From contig NC_083878.1 of NCBI RefSeq assembly GCF_032452875.1, forward strand, positions 61,175,378-61,239,377: a stretch of 64,000 nt of DNA. The letters are read 5' to 3'. This document shows positions 47,156 to 57,649 of this stretch, piece by piece. The notes under the pieces were generated by a model, which worked only from the letters and a program-made list of their open reading frames with translations, had not been told where the DNA came from and searched no databases. The position numbers and the translations under genes are program-made. Position 1 is the stretch's first letter. Every line of letters starts with the position of its first letter. This DNA comes from Bos javanicus. Its lineage: Eukaryota > Chordata > Mammalia > Artiodactyla > Bovidae.

Positions 47156-48399
47156 TGTCTTTGGAGATTGCTTCTTTTTATGATCTGGATCACTTTGTGA
47201 ATGAATTCTAGAAGCAGAGGATCTAGGTGTTAAGTAAGGATTTATTTAAGATATGGATAAATAAGGAAAGCTAGGATAGGAAGGACAATTTATCATCAGA
47301 GATGAGAATGGAAATAAGTAGTTACTTTGGGTTAGTTAATGAGGGAGTGGTCCTTAGTGGTTTTACTTTATTTATTTTTTATCAGTGGTTTTAGATTTTT
47401 TTAATCAGTGGTTTTAGATATCACCAAAAGCATGATGAGGAGAAGGAAATATTCTGAACATTCAGAAAAATTATAATGTAAATAATTTAGTCATGTGATA
47501 GTCACTTTGATAGTATTTAAATGAATGTCCATATTGTACATAAAAGTGTATAATGGAACAATAATAATGTTTTGAAGGTAAGGACCAAATTTAATGTTTC
47601 TTTAGTATTCCGTATATTGCCCCTTTTATAAGGTGTTTGAATAAATTATTTCTACTGTCATTGAAAATATATCTAAGAATATTAAATAAAATGTGTAAAG
47701 AAAGTACAAATCTTTGAGCATTATTTTAAAATATTTTAACCAGTAATTGCACATCTGGGAATACAGTGCAAATAAATGATACTAATATACATGATAAAAT
47801 GTGACTATTAATAACCTCAGGATATTCTTGAGAATCAACTAATAACATATGCAGAGCCCTTTCTACTTCTTAATAGAGGTTAACTGCTGTTAACTAATGT
47901 TATTAATATTTGTTTTTTTCATGTTTTTTTAAGTTAAAAATAAATATCTGCAAACTTTTAAAAATGCAAAACTAGTAATGAATGAAAAAAAGTCAGTCAT
48001 GCACTTGTAGTCACATAGCATAGATTCTCCTATTACACTTCCTTGAAAATTGCAAAGTTACAGTAACTAGTAGTTTGGGGTAAAAAATCTAATTTAAGAA
48101 TGAATTCTTCCTATTAAGGAATTTGCTAGGTTAATTTGAGTCAGAATGAGATTTTAACTATTGGAAGGATAAAATGGAAGAAGATACTTTATAAAAACTG
48201 ATTAGTTAGCTCATATTATTCACAGACTAAGAGTCCAGTTAGTATTAATTCTGTTTACTCTTTTTTATTTTCTATGATTGACTATCTCAGGCAGTTTTAT
48301 TCATACAAAACATATTTCTCATTCAGACAAGGGAAAAGAATAAGTTTGTCGGTTTTTCTAGTAGTCGTTTATGGTCTTTTTCAGTGTTAATTTCTTTCT
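47156..48399. other. Intronic sequence with a short duplication
   Basis: ATCAGTGGTTTTAGAT occurs twice at 47381-47418. Otherwise unclassified AT-rich DNA. Confidence 0.5.
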
Positions 48400-48530
48400 T
48401 TATCAATGGTAAATTCCATGAGGGCAAAACTATGCCTGATATTTTTTTCATTCTTATGTTCCAAACATGGTACTTGGCTCAGAGTGATAAATAAGTATTT
48501 ATTTGTTCAACAACAAATGATTGGATGAAG
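48400..48530 (+). repeat. L2 3' end fragment
   Basis: AAATTCCATGAGGGCAAAAC, ATGGTACTTGGCTCAGAGTG and AATAAGTATTTATTTGTTCA match the L2 terminus. Confidence 0.75.
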
Positions 48531-49517
48531 ACAACCTTATTACAACCATGTATTTATATTATGTGGTTCAAATAAAATTTAGACTCTAGATTTGCGTGTT
48601 AAAGAACAGCATTTTAATGCTGAATTTGCGACTGTTTTCTATTTCTAACCATTTTATTTTCCACTGAATGATCTGGATCTGTTTGGTTTGTCCTAATGCC
48701 TAAGTTATTGCCAAGTTTTAACTTTGGAAATAGCAAGGATTAACTAGAATACTCTAGTAGGTTCTTAATATTTTATTCCAAGCTAATTTTCACCCAGTGA
48801 ATCATAATTTCACATATTTGGAGTTGTCCAAAACGTGTATGACTCATTTTTTAAAATTCTATTTATGCACAGAATGAATTTTTATTTTAATATTTTGCTG
48901 TCTGTTCCTGTCTTTTTTATTCTGTCTCTTACTGGCTAAATAAGATATCCTGAAGCAAATACTCAGGAGTTCCCTTAAAAGCACAAATTCCCTAGAAAGC
49001 AGGAGTAGAAAATAGCTATTGCCTGCTTTTGTTATTTTGTGCTGATTTTTAACATTCTAGAATATTAACAAGTGCTTATTATGTTTATGATTCATGTAGA
49101 TATATTCTTAAATCCTTTAATTTAAATTTAGAATACTATAAAACAAATAGCACATATTTTCTATGGTATCTGATGAAAATTTTTCTTTTCTATTTTTAAT
49201 GCATTCATTTAAAGCCCTATTTTACAAATGTAGAATATGAAAGCCAATGGGTTATTATCTTTGTTTTGTATTTGTTAACCTAGTTAAAAGTACTAATATA
49301 AATTTTAACAAAAATGTTCTCTATTTTAAATATGAGTACAGCATCACTTTCAGTTAAATACATCTGTTATAGTTTATCAAAATAACATCCTCGGACTGTA
49401 TTCTTTTGATTAACCAAATATCCCCTCTCTTTGTCTTTTTGAGTAACAGCATGCTTCTATGACTCTTTAATTAAGTGACCTTTCCTTACATTTGTCTTGA
49501 CTGGCTTCTGTTTACAG
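48531..49517 (+). other. EHBP1: End of the 18 kb EHBP1 intron, nothing recognised
   Basis: AT-rich sequence leading to a pyrimidine-rich acceptor region ending ctgtttacag. No mobile element recognised. Confidence 0.6.
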
Positions 49518-49622
49518 AAATTGTAAACCAATTGAATGCTCTGAGCAGCTTAGATGAAGATCAAGATGACTGCATAAAGCAAGCAAATATGCCTTCAGCT
49601 AAATCAGCCAGTTCCTCTGAAG
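49518..49622 (+). CDS. EHBP1: EHBP1 internal coding exon (linker)
   Basis: Third EHBP1 exon in the window, 105 nt, exactly 35 codons, entering and leaving in phase 1. It lies after an 18 kb intron, with a ctgtttacag acceptor and a gtctaa donor. With the carried G it reads EIVNQLNALSSLDEDQ and continues into a serine-rich stretch (SAKSASSS). Because it is a multiple of three and symmetric in phase, skipping it would keep the reading frame, so it is a candidate cassette exon. From memory, the human protein has Arg where this copy has Pro in ANMPSAK. The role of this segment is a flexible linker between the C2 domain and the NPF region; no fold is apparent. Confidence 0.94.
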
Positions 49623-50272
49623 GTCTAAGAGCTTTCTTCCTTTCTTTCTGCTTCTGATTGCCTGTATTTACTGTGACCTGCTACCTCTTGACTTTCTGTC
49701 TGTACTTAGCTGTCAGTTTTGTCTTTGTGCATTTCCTTTAATAAATTTTCTTTGGTAATTTGTAGTGCACCAACAGGCAACAGCATAACAGAACTTACCA
49801 TCTTTAGCAAAACCCGTATCAGGATGATAGGCAGTGATTTTAAAATATCTTATAAGATAATAATTGGTCATATGACATATTTCTTTAGTTAGCTTATATA
49901 TTGTAACAACATTGTTTTAGAAATATTTGCTTATATTACATCAGTTTGAATTATTCATTAATTTAGGAGTGAAAGACGTTTTTTCTCAATATATGTTAGT
50001 ACTTTTTTATTGAATCAAGTAAGATTGAGATGAGTTTCTCTATTTTCTGTTATTTTCAAATTCATATGCATGTGTCTGTTTTATTTTATTCGAATATGTT
50101 GGTATGCTACAAAATACTTGAATGGCATTCTTTCATTGGTAAAATGCTATGTCTTATTATTTGCAGGTATTATTAGTGTAAATTTTTACAGTTTGAAATG
50201 TTTCATGAATGAATGATAATTATGCTTAACTCTATGTAACCACAGTGAACTGACACATGTGTTTATTTTCAG
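49623..50272 (+). other. EHBP1: Short EHBP1 intron
   Basis: 650 bp, free of recognisable repeats, between two frame-neutral exons. Confidence 0.8.
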
Positions 50273-50395
50273 AGCTTATCAACAAACTTAACTTTTTGGA
50301 TGAAGCAGAAAAGGACTTGGCCACTGTGAATTTAAATCCGTTTGGTGATCCTGATGTAGCAGAATTAAACCCGTTTGGAGATCCTGATTCAGAAG
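50273..50395 (+). CDS. EHBP1: EHBP1 internal coding exon with two NPF motifs
   Basis: Fourth EHBP1 exon in the window, 123 nt (41 codons), phase 1 on both sides. It follows gtttattttcag and ends at gaag|gtagca. It starts (G)AG CTT ATC AAC, giving ELINKLNFLDEAEKDL, and then two NPF motifs in a near-perfect short repeat, NPFGDPDVAEL followed by NPFGDPDSE. NPF tripeptides are the classic ligands of EH domains such as those of EHD1 and EHD2, so this exon should carry part of the EHD-binding activity that gave the protein its name. Like the previous exon it is frame-neutral if skipped. The intron between the two is only about 650 bp. Confidence 0.95.
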
Positions 50396-51384
50396 GTAGC
50401 ACATTTTTTCTTTACTTTTGAAGTCTTTATTTAGTCAAGTTCTCATGATTTGTAAGGACAGAAAGAGATTTTTTTGTTTTGTTTTAAAGACTTATAAATT
50501 TTGTTTATAATGACTATTATTTATTCAATACCACTTGCAGTTGATTAGCAATTCTGGATAGCTTCTATTGAACTATTTTTAAAGAAAAAAGAAAGCCTAC
50601 ATAGACATTTACTTGGGGCTTATTTTTTTTTAACTCTGTATTAGTTTGGTCAAATAGGAAAGCTCTAATATTAGATATAACAGTATTTTACTTAGCTGGC
50701 ATACAGTAAAGTCTCATTATTTTGGCCTTACCAAGCAAGATCAGGTTGTGGGAAATACCCATATTAGGATGATGGAGGTGGCCTCTCTTTATATGGCTTC
50801 TCCACCCTCACACCTCAGTCTGATGAGCCTCTCCACCCCTAATTCCCTGTCTCTAGCTGGGAATTATTCTCAGTAACAGAAGTTAAATTATGCATGTGAA
50901 TGTCACAGAACAGAAGAAAAGATTAAGAGCTACTCCTGTCATATATACAACATATGTAGAAGAAATAAAACCAAGGTTTTTTTTTCCTTAGTCATTTTTC
51001 TTATCAAGTAGTTTCAAACTATTAAAGCTTAGAAAAGAGCTTTAAAGAAATAAGACCTTTGTTTAATTAAAATCTGTTTGCTCAAAGTAAATGCAAGAAT
51101 GGGTAACCCCTGTTTGCATCTTTTAGACTGCTTTTATGACATCCTCATGAGCTTTAAAGAATTTTGCTACTGCCGATCATGGTGAAAATACGGTTTCAAT
51201 TTAAGGATTCACTGTATTAGAGCAATATCATTTCATAATCTACTTCTTCTTCTTCTCCTTCCTTTACTTTCTCCCTTCTTACCAAATTCTAAATTAGTAA
51301 GTTTAGATTACTGAGATTGTATTTTTTTTGTGACTAATTTTATATTAAAGTATTTGAAATCTTAATGATTATAATACATCTTAG
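50396..51384 (+). other. EHBP1: EHBP1 intron, nothing recognised
   Basis: AT-rich; a (CTT)n tract at about 51241-51264. No family recognised. Confidence 0.55.
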
Positions 51385-51540
51385 AAGTAATCTGGTTCAG
51401 CAGCCTCTTTTCACAGATTAGGGAGCTGAGGCCCAGAGGAATTAAGTGATTTGAACAAGAACTTCAGGTAAATGGAGGTGGAGTTGGAGCTAAGATTACT
51501 AATCAAGTGTCTTCTTTTGACCACAAAGCTCCTTAATAAC
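51385..51540 (-). repeat. MIR fragment
   Basis: CTTTTCACAGATTAGGGAGC, TGAGGCCCAGAGGAATTAAG and GGAGTTGGAGCTAAGATT are the reversed MIR core. Confidence 0.78.
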
Positions 51541-52892
51541 ATAGTATATATGTCTGAATACACTGAGTTAAAAAAAATTACCAAAATATTTTGAGATAGG
51601 AGTATTTGAGCTTTTCATTTTAAAATTAAATAAGTAATTTTTAAAAAACATATGTGTGTCTGTTTCCAAGGTATAGAAAAGAGTACTACATAATGTATAT
51701 ATTGTATCTCTATTTTGGAAAGGTTAAGAGAGCCTGATTCAGAATCTTTAATTATGCCTATAGAGCTAAGAATAAACTTGACAGCCAATATTTTCTTTAA
51801 ATAAACACTTCTTGAAGACTTTAGAATAAGTATTTTCTATGAGAAGAATACTCATTTTTCTTGAAATAATTTATTATTAATTTTTATGATTAAAAACATG
51901 CATTCTCAAGTAACACAGGTAGTTAGGAAAGAAAAAAATGTGTTGTGGTTGTTTAGATACTTGTTTTTTTTTGTTTTGCTTTTATAGTTTTATTTCTCCT
52001 TTTAGATTCATGACAGTCTGTGCTTCAGTGACCTGTTTAGAAAGTCATTTTAAAATGTATGTTATCCTTTAAATGAAATAATCTCATCTTAAACTCTCCT
52101 TTGTTGCTATTCTATCATCTTTAAATCTTGCTCTATAGTTTGAGTACTTTCTTGCTTTTGGTTTTATAACTTACGAACTTGCTTGGATCAATTTTTGTAA
52201 TCCTTTACCTGAAAGTAAAAATAAAAATGGTATTTCCATTAAACAGCTTTTGTCTATTTTGTTAATAAAAAATTGAGTGGGCAAAAAAACTCTTCAGTCT
52301 CTTCTACGCTCAGAGAAAAGAAAATGCTTCATTTAGATTAGTATAAAGGTTATAGTGGTGTTTGAGTATTATCCTGGTGTTACTAAAGATACAGTTACTG
52401 AGTCTCTTCTCTACCTTAGGCTGTTTTTAAATTCATTTCACTGTTGATTTATTATGATTTTATGAATTCTGTTCAATACTTTATGATTGCTTCACCATGG
52501 TGTATAGAATTTCAATTTAGAGTTGTTTGTTTTAGTTATCTTTTCAATATAAAGACAAAATAATTTTTCTGGACTAATGTATAAAGTATAAGTAGTTTGA
52601 CTCTAAAATATGAAAATCATATATATATGTCAATGAAGAGATTTTTATGTTAATTGGATTATATTGTTTGAAATGTCACTTATGAAACAATTATTTTTCT
52701 TGAAGATTTTAATAACCAATTTTCTGCCTTCTTCTCCTAGAAATATTTTGTTAGAGTTGCATGGCATAATTAAAATTACTTTTGAACTGTTCTGTGATTA
52801 TCAGCTCTCTGAAACTTTTTTCCAATTTAGGGAAGTGTTTATATCATTAAAATCTAAATTTTAAACAGTTTTATTATACATTCCAGTTTGGG
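51541..52892 (+). other. EHBP1: EHBP1 intron, nothing recognised
   Basis: AT-rich, no family recognised. The small open frame near 52664 has no supporting signal. Confidence 0.5.
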
Positions 52893-53027
52893 GTGTGTTT
52901 TTTTTTTTTTGGTGGGGGGCCACGCTATGCAGCTTATGGGATCTTAGTTCCCTAACCAGGGATTGGACCCAGGCCCATGACAGTGAAAGCACAGAGTACT
53001 AACCACTGAACTGCTGTGAAGCTCTCC
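52893..53027 (-). mobile_element. tRNA-Glu-type SINE fragment (CHR group)
   Basis: T-run at 52901-52911 (A-tail reversed), GGGATCTTAGTTCCCTAACC, AGGGATTGGACCCAGGC and a decayed head near 53020. Confidence 0.82.
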
Positions 53028-53883
53028 CTGCTTTTGTTTTAAAATATTAATAAACATAAAAGCAAAATGCTGGTACTAAGTACTCCATAAGTATTTTTGG
53101 AGGACATAATACTATCATAGTGCTTTTTGTGCTGTGAAGTCAGAATTTTATTTTTAAGAGTACCTTTGTTTTCAAATTGAAATTTGTAGTAAAATTTAGA
53201 ATTTAGTGGAACACATCTATCTGCTCAGTATGATTTTAATGTAGCTCTTTCAACTTTTAAGTCTTGTTATTCCTTTATGTTATTATATAAAGTATTGACT
53301 GAATATGAATTATGTTGAAAAGGCCCATTAAAAGCTGTAAAGATTTAAGGTCTTATAGTATACAGAAACCTGGTCTTTGACGACTTCACAAAAACAAATT
53401 CAGTGACATATGGTGTATTTTTGATATATTCCAGAATGAATTTTCAGATTCCTAAGTGATCTCTGCTTGTGTAACTACCAGAGACCATTCCAAAATTAAG
53501 TTCATTTTATGTTTTTTTTAAAAGCAGAAATTTTTATATATCAGTTTGGGGTGGGACAACTTAGTATAGTGAAATAAAATAAGCAACAATAGATATTGTA
53601 CCTCTAAGAAGGTTAAAATTTCCAAAATCAGCATACCATAATGTCAATTTAGAAGAGATGCTAAGAGCATTAACAATTCAAAGATGCTATTTCAGAGAGC
53701 ACCTAGAGAAGTAGACAAAAATCTTAGATATCACATCTTTTGAACTTAGCCCCTCTAAAACACATTATTGATTTGCACTCTTTCAACCTCATAGAGTATT
53801 AATTCGAGTATTTTTGAAGACTAAATATATAAGCAAGTATCAGGTAGTATTAATTTAATTCATCTTTTGCTATTGTTTTCTAG
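53028..53883 (+). other. EHBP1: EHBP1 intron before the last exon
   Basis: No repeat recognised. Ends in the acceptor tattgttttctag. Confidence 0.6.
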
Positions 53884-54124
53884 AACAAATCACTGAAACA
53901 ATTTCACCTAAAAAACCAGAAGAATCCTTTTATAGTAATAGCTATAATCCCTTTAAAGAGGTACAGACTCCACAGTATTTGAACCCATTTGATGAGCCAG
54001 AAACCTTTGTAACTGTAAAGGATTCTCCACCCCAGTCTACAAAAAGAAAAAATATAAGACCAGTGGACATGAGCAAGTATCTCTATGCTGATAGCTCTAA
54101 AGCTGAAGAAGAAGAGTTGGATGA
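53884..54124 (+). CDS. EHBP1: EHBP1 internal coding exon with two more NPF motifs
   Basis: Fifth and last EHBP1 exon seen here, 241 nt, following a ttgttttctag acceptor and ending ttggatga|gtaagt, a consensus donor. The frame runs EQITETISPKK, then SYNPFKEV and YLNPFDEPE, which supply two further EH-ligand NPF motifs, then a basic patch (STKRKNIRP) and the segment VDMSKYLYADSS followed by EEEELDE. It leaves two bases (GA) for the next exon. I could not find a continuation between 54125 and 64000, so the downstream intron is at least 9.9 kb and the calponin-homology and coiled-coil parts lie outside the window. A Bov-tA SINE begins only about 60 bp after the donor. Confidence 0.95.
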
Positions 54125-54187
54125 GTAAGTACATTTCATTTTGCAATCATCATATTTTAACTAAAGAGGTCTTTCTGTAATATATCT

Positions 54188-54397
54188 TTGCGTGCATGTG
54201 TGCTCAGTCATGTCTAACTCTTTACGACCTCATGGACTATATAGTCCACAGGCTCTTCTGCCCAGGGGATTATCGTGGCAAGAATTCTGGAGTGGGTTGC
54301 CATTTCCTCCTCCAAAGGGTCTTCCTGACCCACAGATTGAACCCGCATCTCCTGCCTTGGCAGGTGGATTCTTTACCACTGAGCCAGTTGGGAAGCC
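54188..54397 (-). mobile_element. Bov-tA SINE close to an EHBP1 donor
   Basis: Minus-strand Bov-tA, head GGGCTTCCCAACTGGCTCAG at right, B-box-like GGTTCAATCTG. It starts about 63 bp after the exon end. Confidence 0.92.
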
Positions 54398-54429
54398 CTA
54401 ATGTACCTTTAGTTGGGTAAAAAGAGGTC

Positions 54430-54648
54430 TGCTGCTGCTGCCTCTGTTTAGTCACTAAGTCATGTCCAACTCTTTGGAATCCAATAGACTGTAGCCCACC
54501 AGAGTCCTTTGTCCATAGGATTTCCCAGGCAAGAATACTGGAATGGGTTGCCATTTCCTTCTCCAGGGATCTTCCCAACCCAGGGACTAAATCCATGTCT
54601 CCTGCATTAGCAGACAGATTCTTTACTGGTAAGCCATCAGGGAAACCC
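54430..54648 (-). mobile_element. Bov-tA SINE
   Basis: Second minus-strand copy in the same orientation, 32 bp after the first, with a (CTG)n start and the head GGGTTTCCCTGATGGCTTAC at right. Confidence 0.9.
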
Positions 54649-55565
54649 AAAAAGAATTCTGTCCCTATGTTAATATACAGTTTATAAGTTAGTATCTGTC
54701 TCATCCCAAATCTAAATTTTTATAATCTTGACCCTCATTCTTTCACCCTCTTCCACATGATTATGTATGCATCTTAAACTAACAAATGAAGGAAATATGT
54801 TTCTGGAGTCTCTGGTTAGAATTCCAACTGTATCTTCCCAAGCAACTATGTTATAAATGGTACATAAGTGTTTTTAGTTGATTCTTGAAGGCATTACACT
54901 TCAGTTATGTTATGGGTCTATTGTGGGAGCCAAGTAATTATTTCTGATATTGATTTGGTGAGAAGATTTATTCAAATGCCAAGCAATGAGATCATGACAT
55001 TTATAAATTCAGAATTATCTGCTTTTGCATTATTATTTCTACCCAAAAGAGAGGTTTATTGACCACAGGCTCAATATATAAATAGTGTGATTAGGGCTTC
55101 CATTTTACTCAAATCCAGATTAGGAATAGAAGAGTGCATTCACATCGTATTCTGGAATTGTACACTGCAACCCATGTGGTTGCACACTGTGGCCCTGAGT
55201 ATGTTTGAAAAGCAGCAATAAAACTTTTAGCCATAATGGAGTAGCATGGAGTATTTATAGCTTCTTGTCTTACATAACTAAAAAACTGAATAAAATGTAT
55301 AAAACAACAGTTTTCGGACATAAAATTGCACAGGACCCCTGAGAGAACAGAAGCAAGGAATGTGGACACTACAGTGGTCCAAGCTTTATTAATGGGAGAG
55401 TATTTCCAAGTGCAGTTCAGGGAGAGAGAACCCAAACACTCCAGAATCTCCCTGTGCTGAGGAGGCAGTTTGGACTTTCAAGGTACGAGGTAGCTAGAAT
55501 TTGTGTACAGAGTATCAGAGAGGAGAAAGCTACTCATAAAGAGTTTCAGCAATCTGTAGAAAGTT
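54649..55565. other. Intronic sequence, nothing recognised
   Basis: No gene. The 108-codon minus-strand frame near 55109-55435 has no supporting signal. Confidence 0.45.
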
Positions 55566-55579
55566 TCTCTTGAGTCTTT

Positions 55580-55845
55580 GCTGCTGCTGCTGTCACTTCA
55601 ATCGTGTCCGACTCTGTGCCACCCCATAGATGGCAGCCAACCAGGCTCCCCCGTCCCTGGGATTCTCCAGGCAAGAACACGGGAGTGGGTTGCCATTTCC
55701 TTCTCCAATGCATGAAAGTGAAAAGTAAAAGTGAAGTTGCTCAGTCGTGTCTTGACTCTTAGCGACCCCATGGACTGCAGCCTACCAGGCTCCTCCATCC
55801 ATGGGATTTTCCAGGCAAGAGTACCGGAGTGGGGTGCCATTGCCT
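55580..55845 (-). mobile_element. BOV-A2 SINE dimer with 14-bp target duplication
   Basis: TCTCTTGAGTCTTT flanks it at 55566-55579 and 55846-55859. The dimer is on the minus strand, with a (GCT)n start. Confidence 0.94.
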
Positions 55846-55880
55846 TCTCTTGAGTCTTTAACTGAGTACTAATCAGAGTA

Positions 55881-56079
55881 TAGGGCTTCCCTGGTGGCTC
55901 AGACAGTAAAAAATCTGCCTGCAATGCAGGAGACCCCGGTTCGATCCCTGGGTTGGGAAGATCCCCTGGAGAAGGGAACGGCTACCCACTGCAGTATTCT
56001 GGCCTGGAGAATTCCACGGACAGAGGAGCCTGTTGGGCTACAGTCTGTGGGGTCACAAAGAGTCAGACTTTGACTTCAC
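55881..56079 (+). mobile_element. Bov-tA SINE with 10-bp target duplication
   Basis: GGGCTTCCCTGGTGGCTCAG (from 55883), perfect-looking GGTTCGATCCC B-box, body to GAGTCAGACTTTGACTTCAC. AATCAGAGTA flanks it at 55871-55880 and 56080-56089. Confidence 0.93.
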
Positions 56080-56219
56080 AATCAGAGTACACATATGAGG
56101 AAGTTACTGAGAACAAAGGATTAGACAGAACAATCCTTGGGGTTCACTCAGGATCAAGAGTGGTTTGGATTTCCACCAGCCAGAGAGAAAAGACATCCTA
56201 ACATATGGGACATCGAGTT

Positions 56220-57640
56220 GAGTCCACAGAAAAGTATTGTCCCAATAGTGGGACTAAATTAACCCTTGACTAAAGGCTGTTGTAGGCTTTCCCAACGAAG
56301 TTTAAAAGCAAATCTCAAAAGAATCAGAATAATTTCACATAATTGTATCCCACACGGAGCCCAAAAATATTATATTAAAAAGAATGCCAAAAAATTCAGC
56401 ATCCAACACAAAATTCACGATGTCTGACAGGCAATCAAAAATTGATCAGGCGTGGAAAGAAGCAGGAAGTTCTGACTACCAATAAGGAGGAAACTCAGTC
56501 CTTAAATACGGATGCAGAAATGGTTCAGATGATGAAATTAACAGACAAATGTGGTAGTTTAACTATTATATAAATATACTCCAGATATTCAAGAAGGTGG
56601 AAGAAATTATGAGCATGGAATACAAAAAGTAAATTCAGGTTCAGTTTATAAAGAGGAAATATACAAAATCTGATGAAAAATACACTGGATAGGATTAATC
56701 CCATGTTAGATACTGCAGAAGAAAGTATTAGTGAACCTAAATACTTAGCAATAGAAACTCTCCAGATTAAAACATAAAGGGAAAAAAAGTGAACAGAGGA
56801 TCAGTGGGCAACTTCAATTAGCCTAACATAAGTGTAACTGAAGTTCCCAAAGGAGAGGAAAGAAGATGAGGGAAACAGAAAAACATGTGTAAATCTACAG
56901 GTATGAGCAGCTGGATGAACCACAAGAATGATGAAGAAAACTGTACCCAGGCTTCTTAACAAAAGCAATTCAAGTTAGAAGATAGTTGGGGTAATATATA
57001 ACTACTGAAAGAAAGTAAGAAAAGTCACTCAGTCGTGTCCAACTCTTTGTGACCTCATGGATGCACAAGGTTCCTCCATCCATGGAATTTTCCAGGCAAG
57101 AGTACTGGAGTGGGTTGCCATTTCCTCCTCCAGGGAATCTTCCCGACCCAGGGATGGAACCCAGGTTTCCCGCATTGCAGGCAGATGCTTTTACCCTCTG
57201 AGACATAGTCCAGGAAAAAGAAAAAAACCTGCCAAAACAAATTTTTATTTCCAGGGGAAAAAAAAAAAAGTCAAAATAATGGACATTTCCAGACATGCAA
57301 AACCTGAGAGAACTCATCATTATCAGACATGCTTTGCAAAAAATGTTACAAGGAAATCCTTCAGGCAGGAGAAAAATGACAGTATTTGGAAATTTGGATC
57401 TACACAAAGGAATGATCAGCACAGGAAGTGGCAAATAGAATATATATAAAATACATGTCTTATTTTTAAAAATCTCTTTAAAAGATAATTTATCATTTAA
57501 AGTGTAAATAACAGTATATTCTGGGTTTTGGATAGGGGTAGAAATAAAACAAATGACAGTAGTCACACAAGGGCTGAGCATGGGGAAACTGAATACTGTT
57601 TTAAGCTTTTTATACATGTTATTTGAAGATATACAGTACT
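56220..57640 (+). mobile_element. HAL1-type L1-derived remnant
   Basis: AATGGTTCAGATGATGAAAT, AATACACTGGATAGGATTAA, GAACTCATCATTATCAGACA, AAGGAAATCCTTCAGGCAGG and GATCTACACAAAGGAATGAT follow HAL1/L1M ORF1-type sequence on the + strand. It is interrupted by a Bov-tA at 57018-57215. Confidence 0.7.
57018..57215 (-). mobile_element. Bov-tA SINE
   Basis: Minus-strand copy; GGTTCCATCCCTGGG marks the B-box region. The head end is decayed (TGGACTATGTCTCAGA). Confidence 0.9.
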
Positions 57641-57649
57641 ATCTTTTTT

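Noticed and set aside
49475..49657. 60-codon frame starting upstream of an EHBP1 exon
   Set aside because: It is the exon frame extended into intron on both sides; the splice-bounded exon 49518-49622 is the real unit.
56970..57617. 215-codon minus-strand frame, the longest in the window
   Set aside because: Runs antisense through a HAL1 remnant and through the inserted Bov-tA, so it is a chance frame across unrelated repeats.
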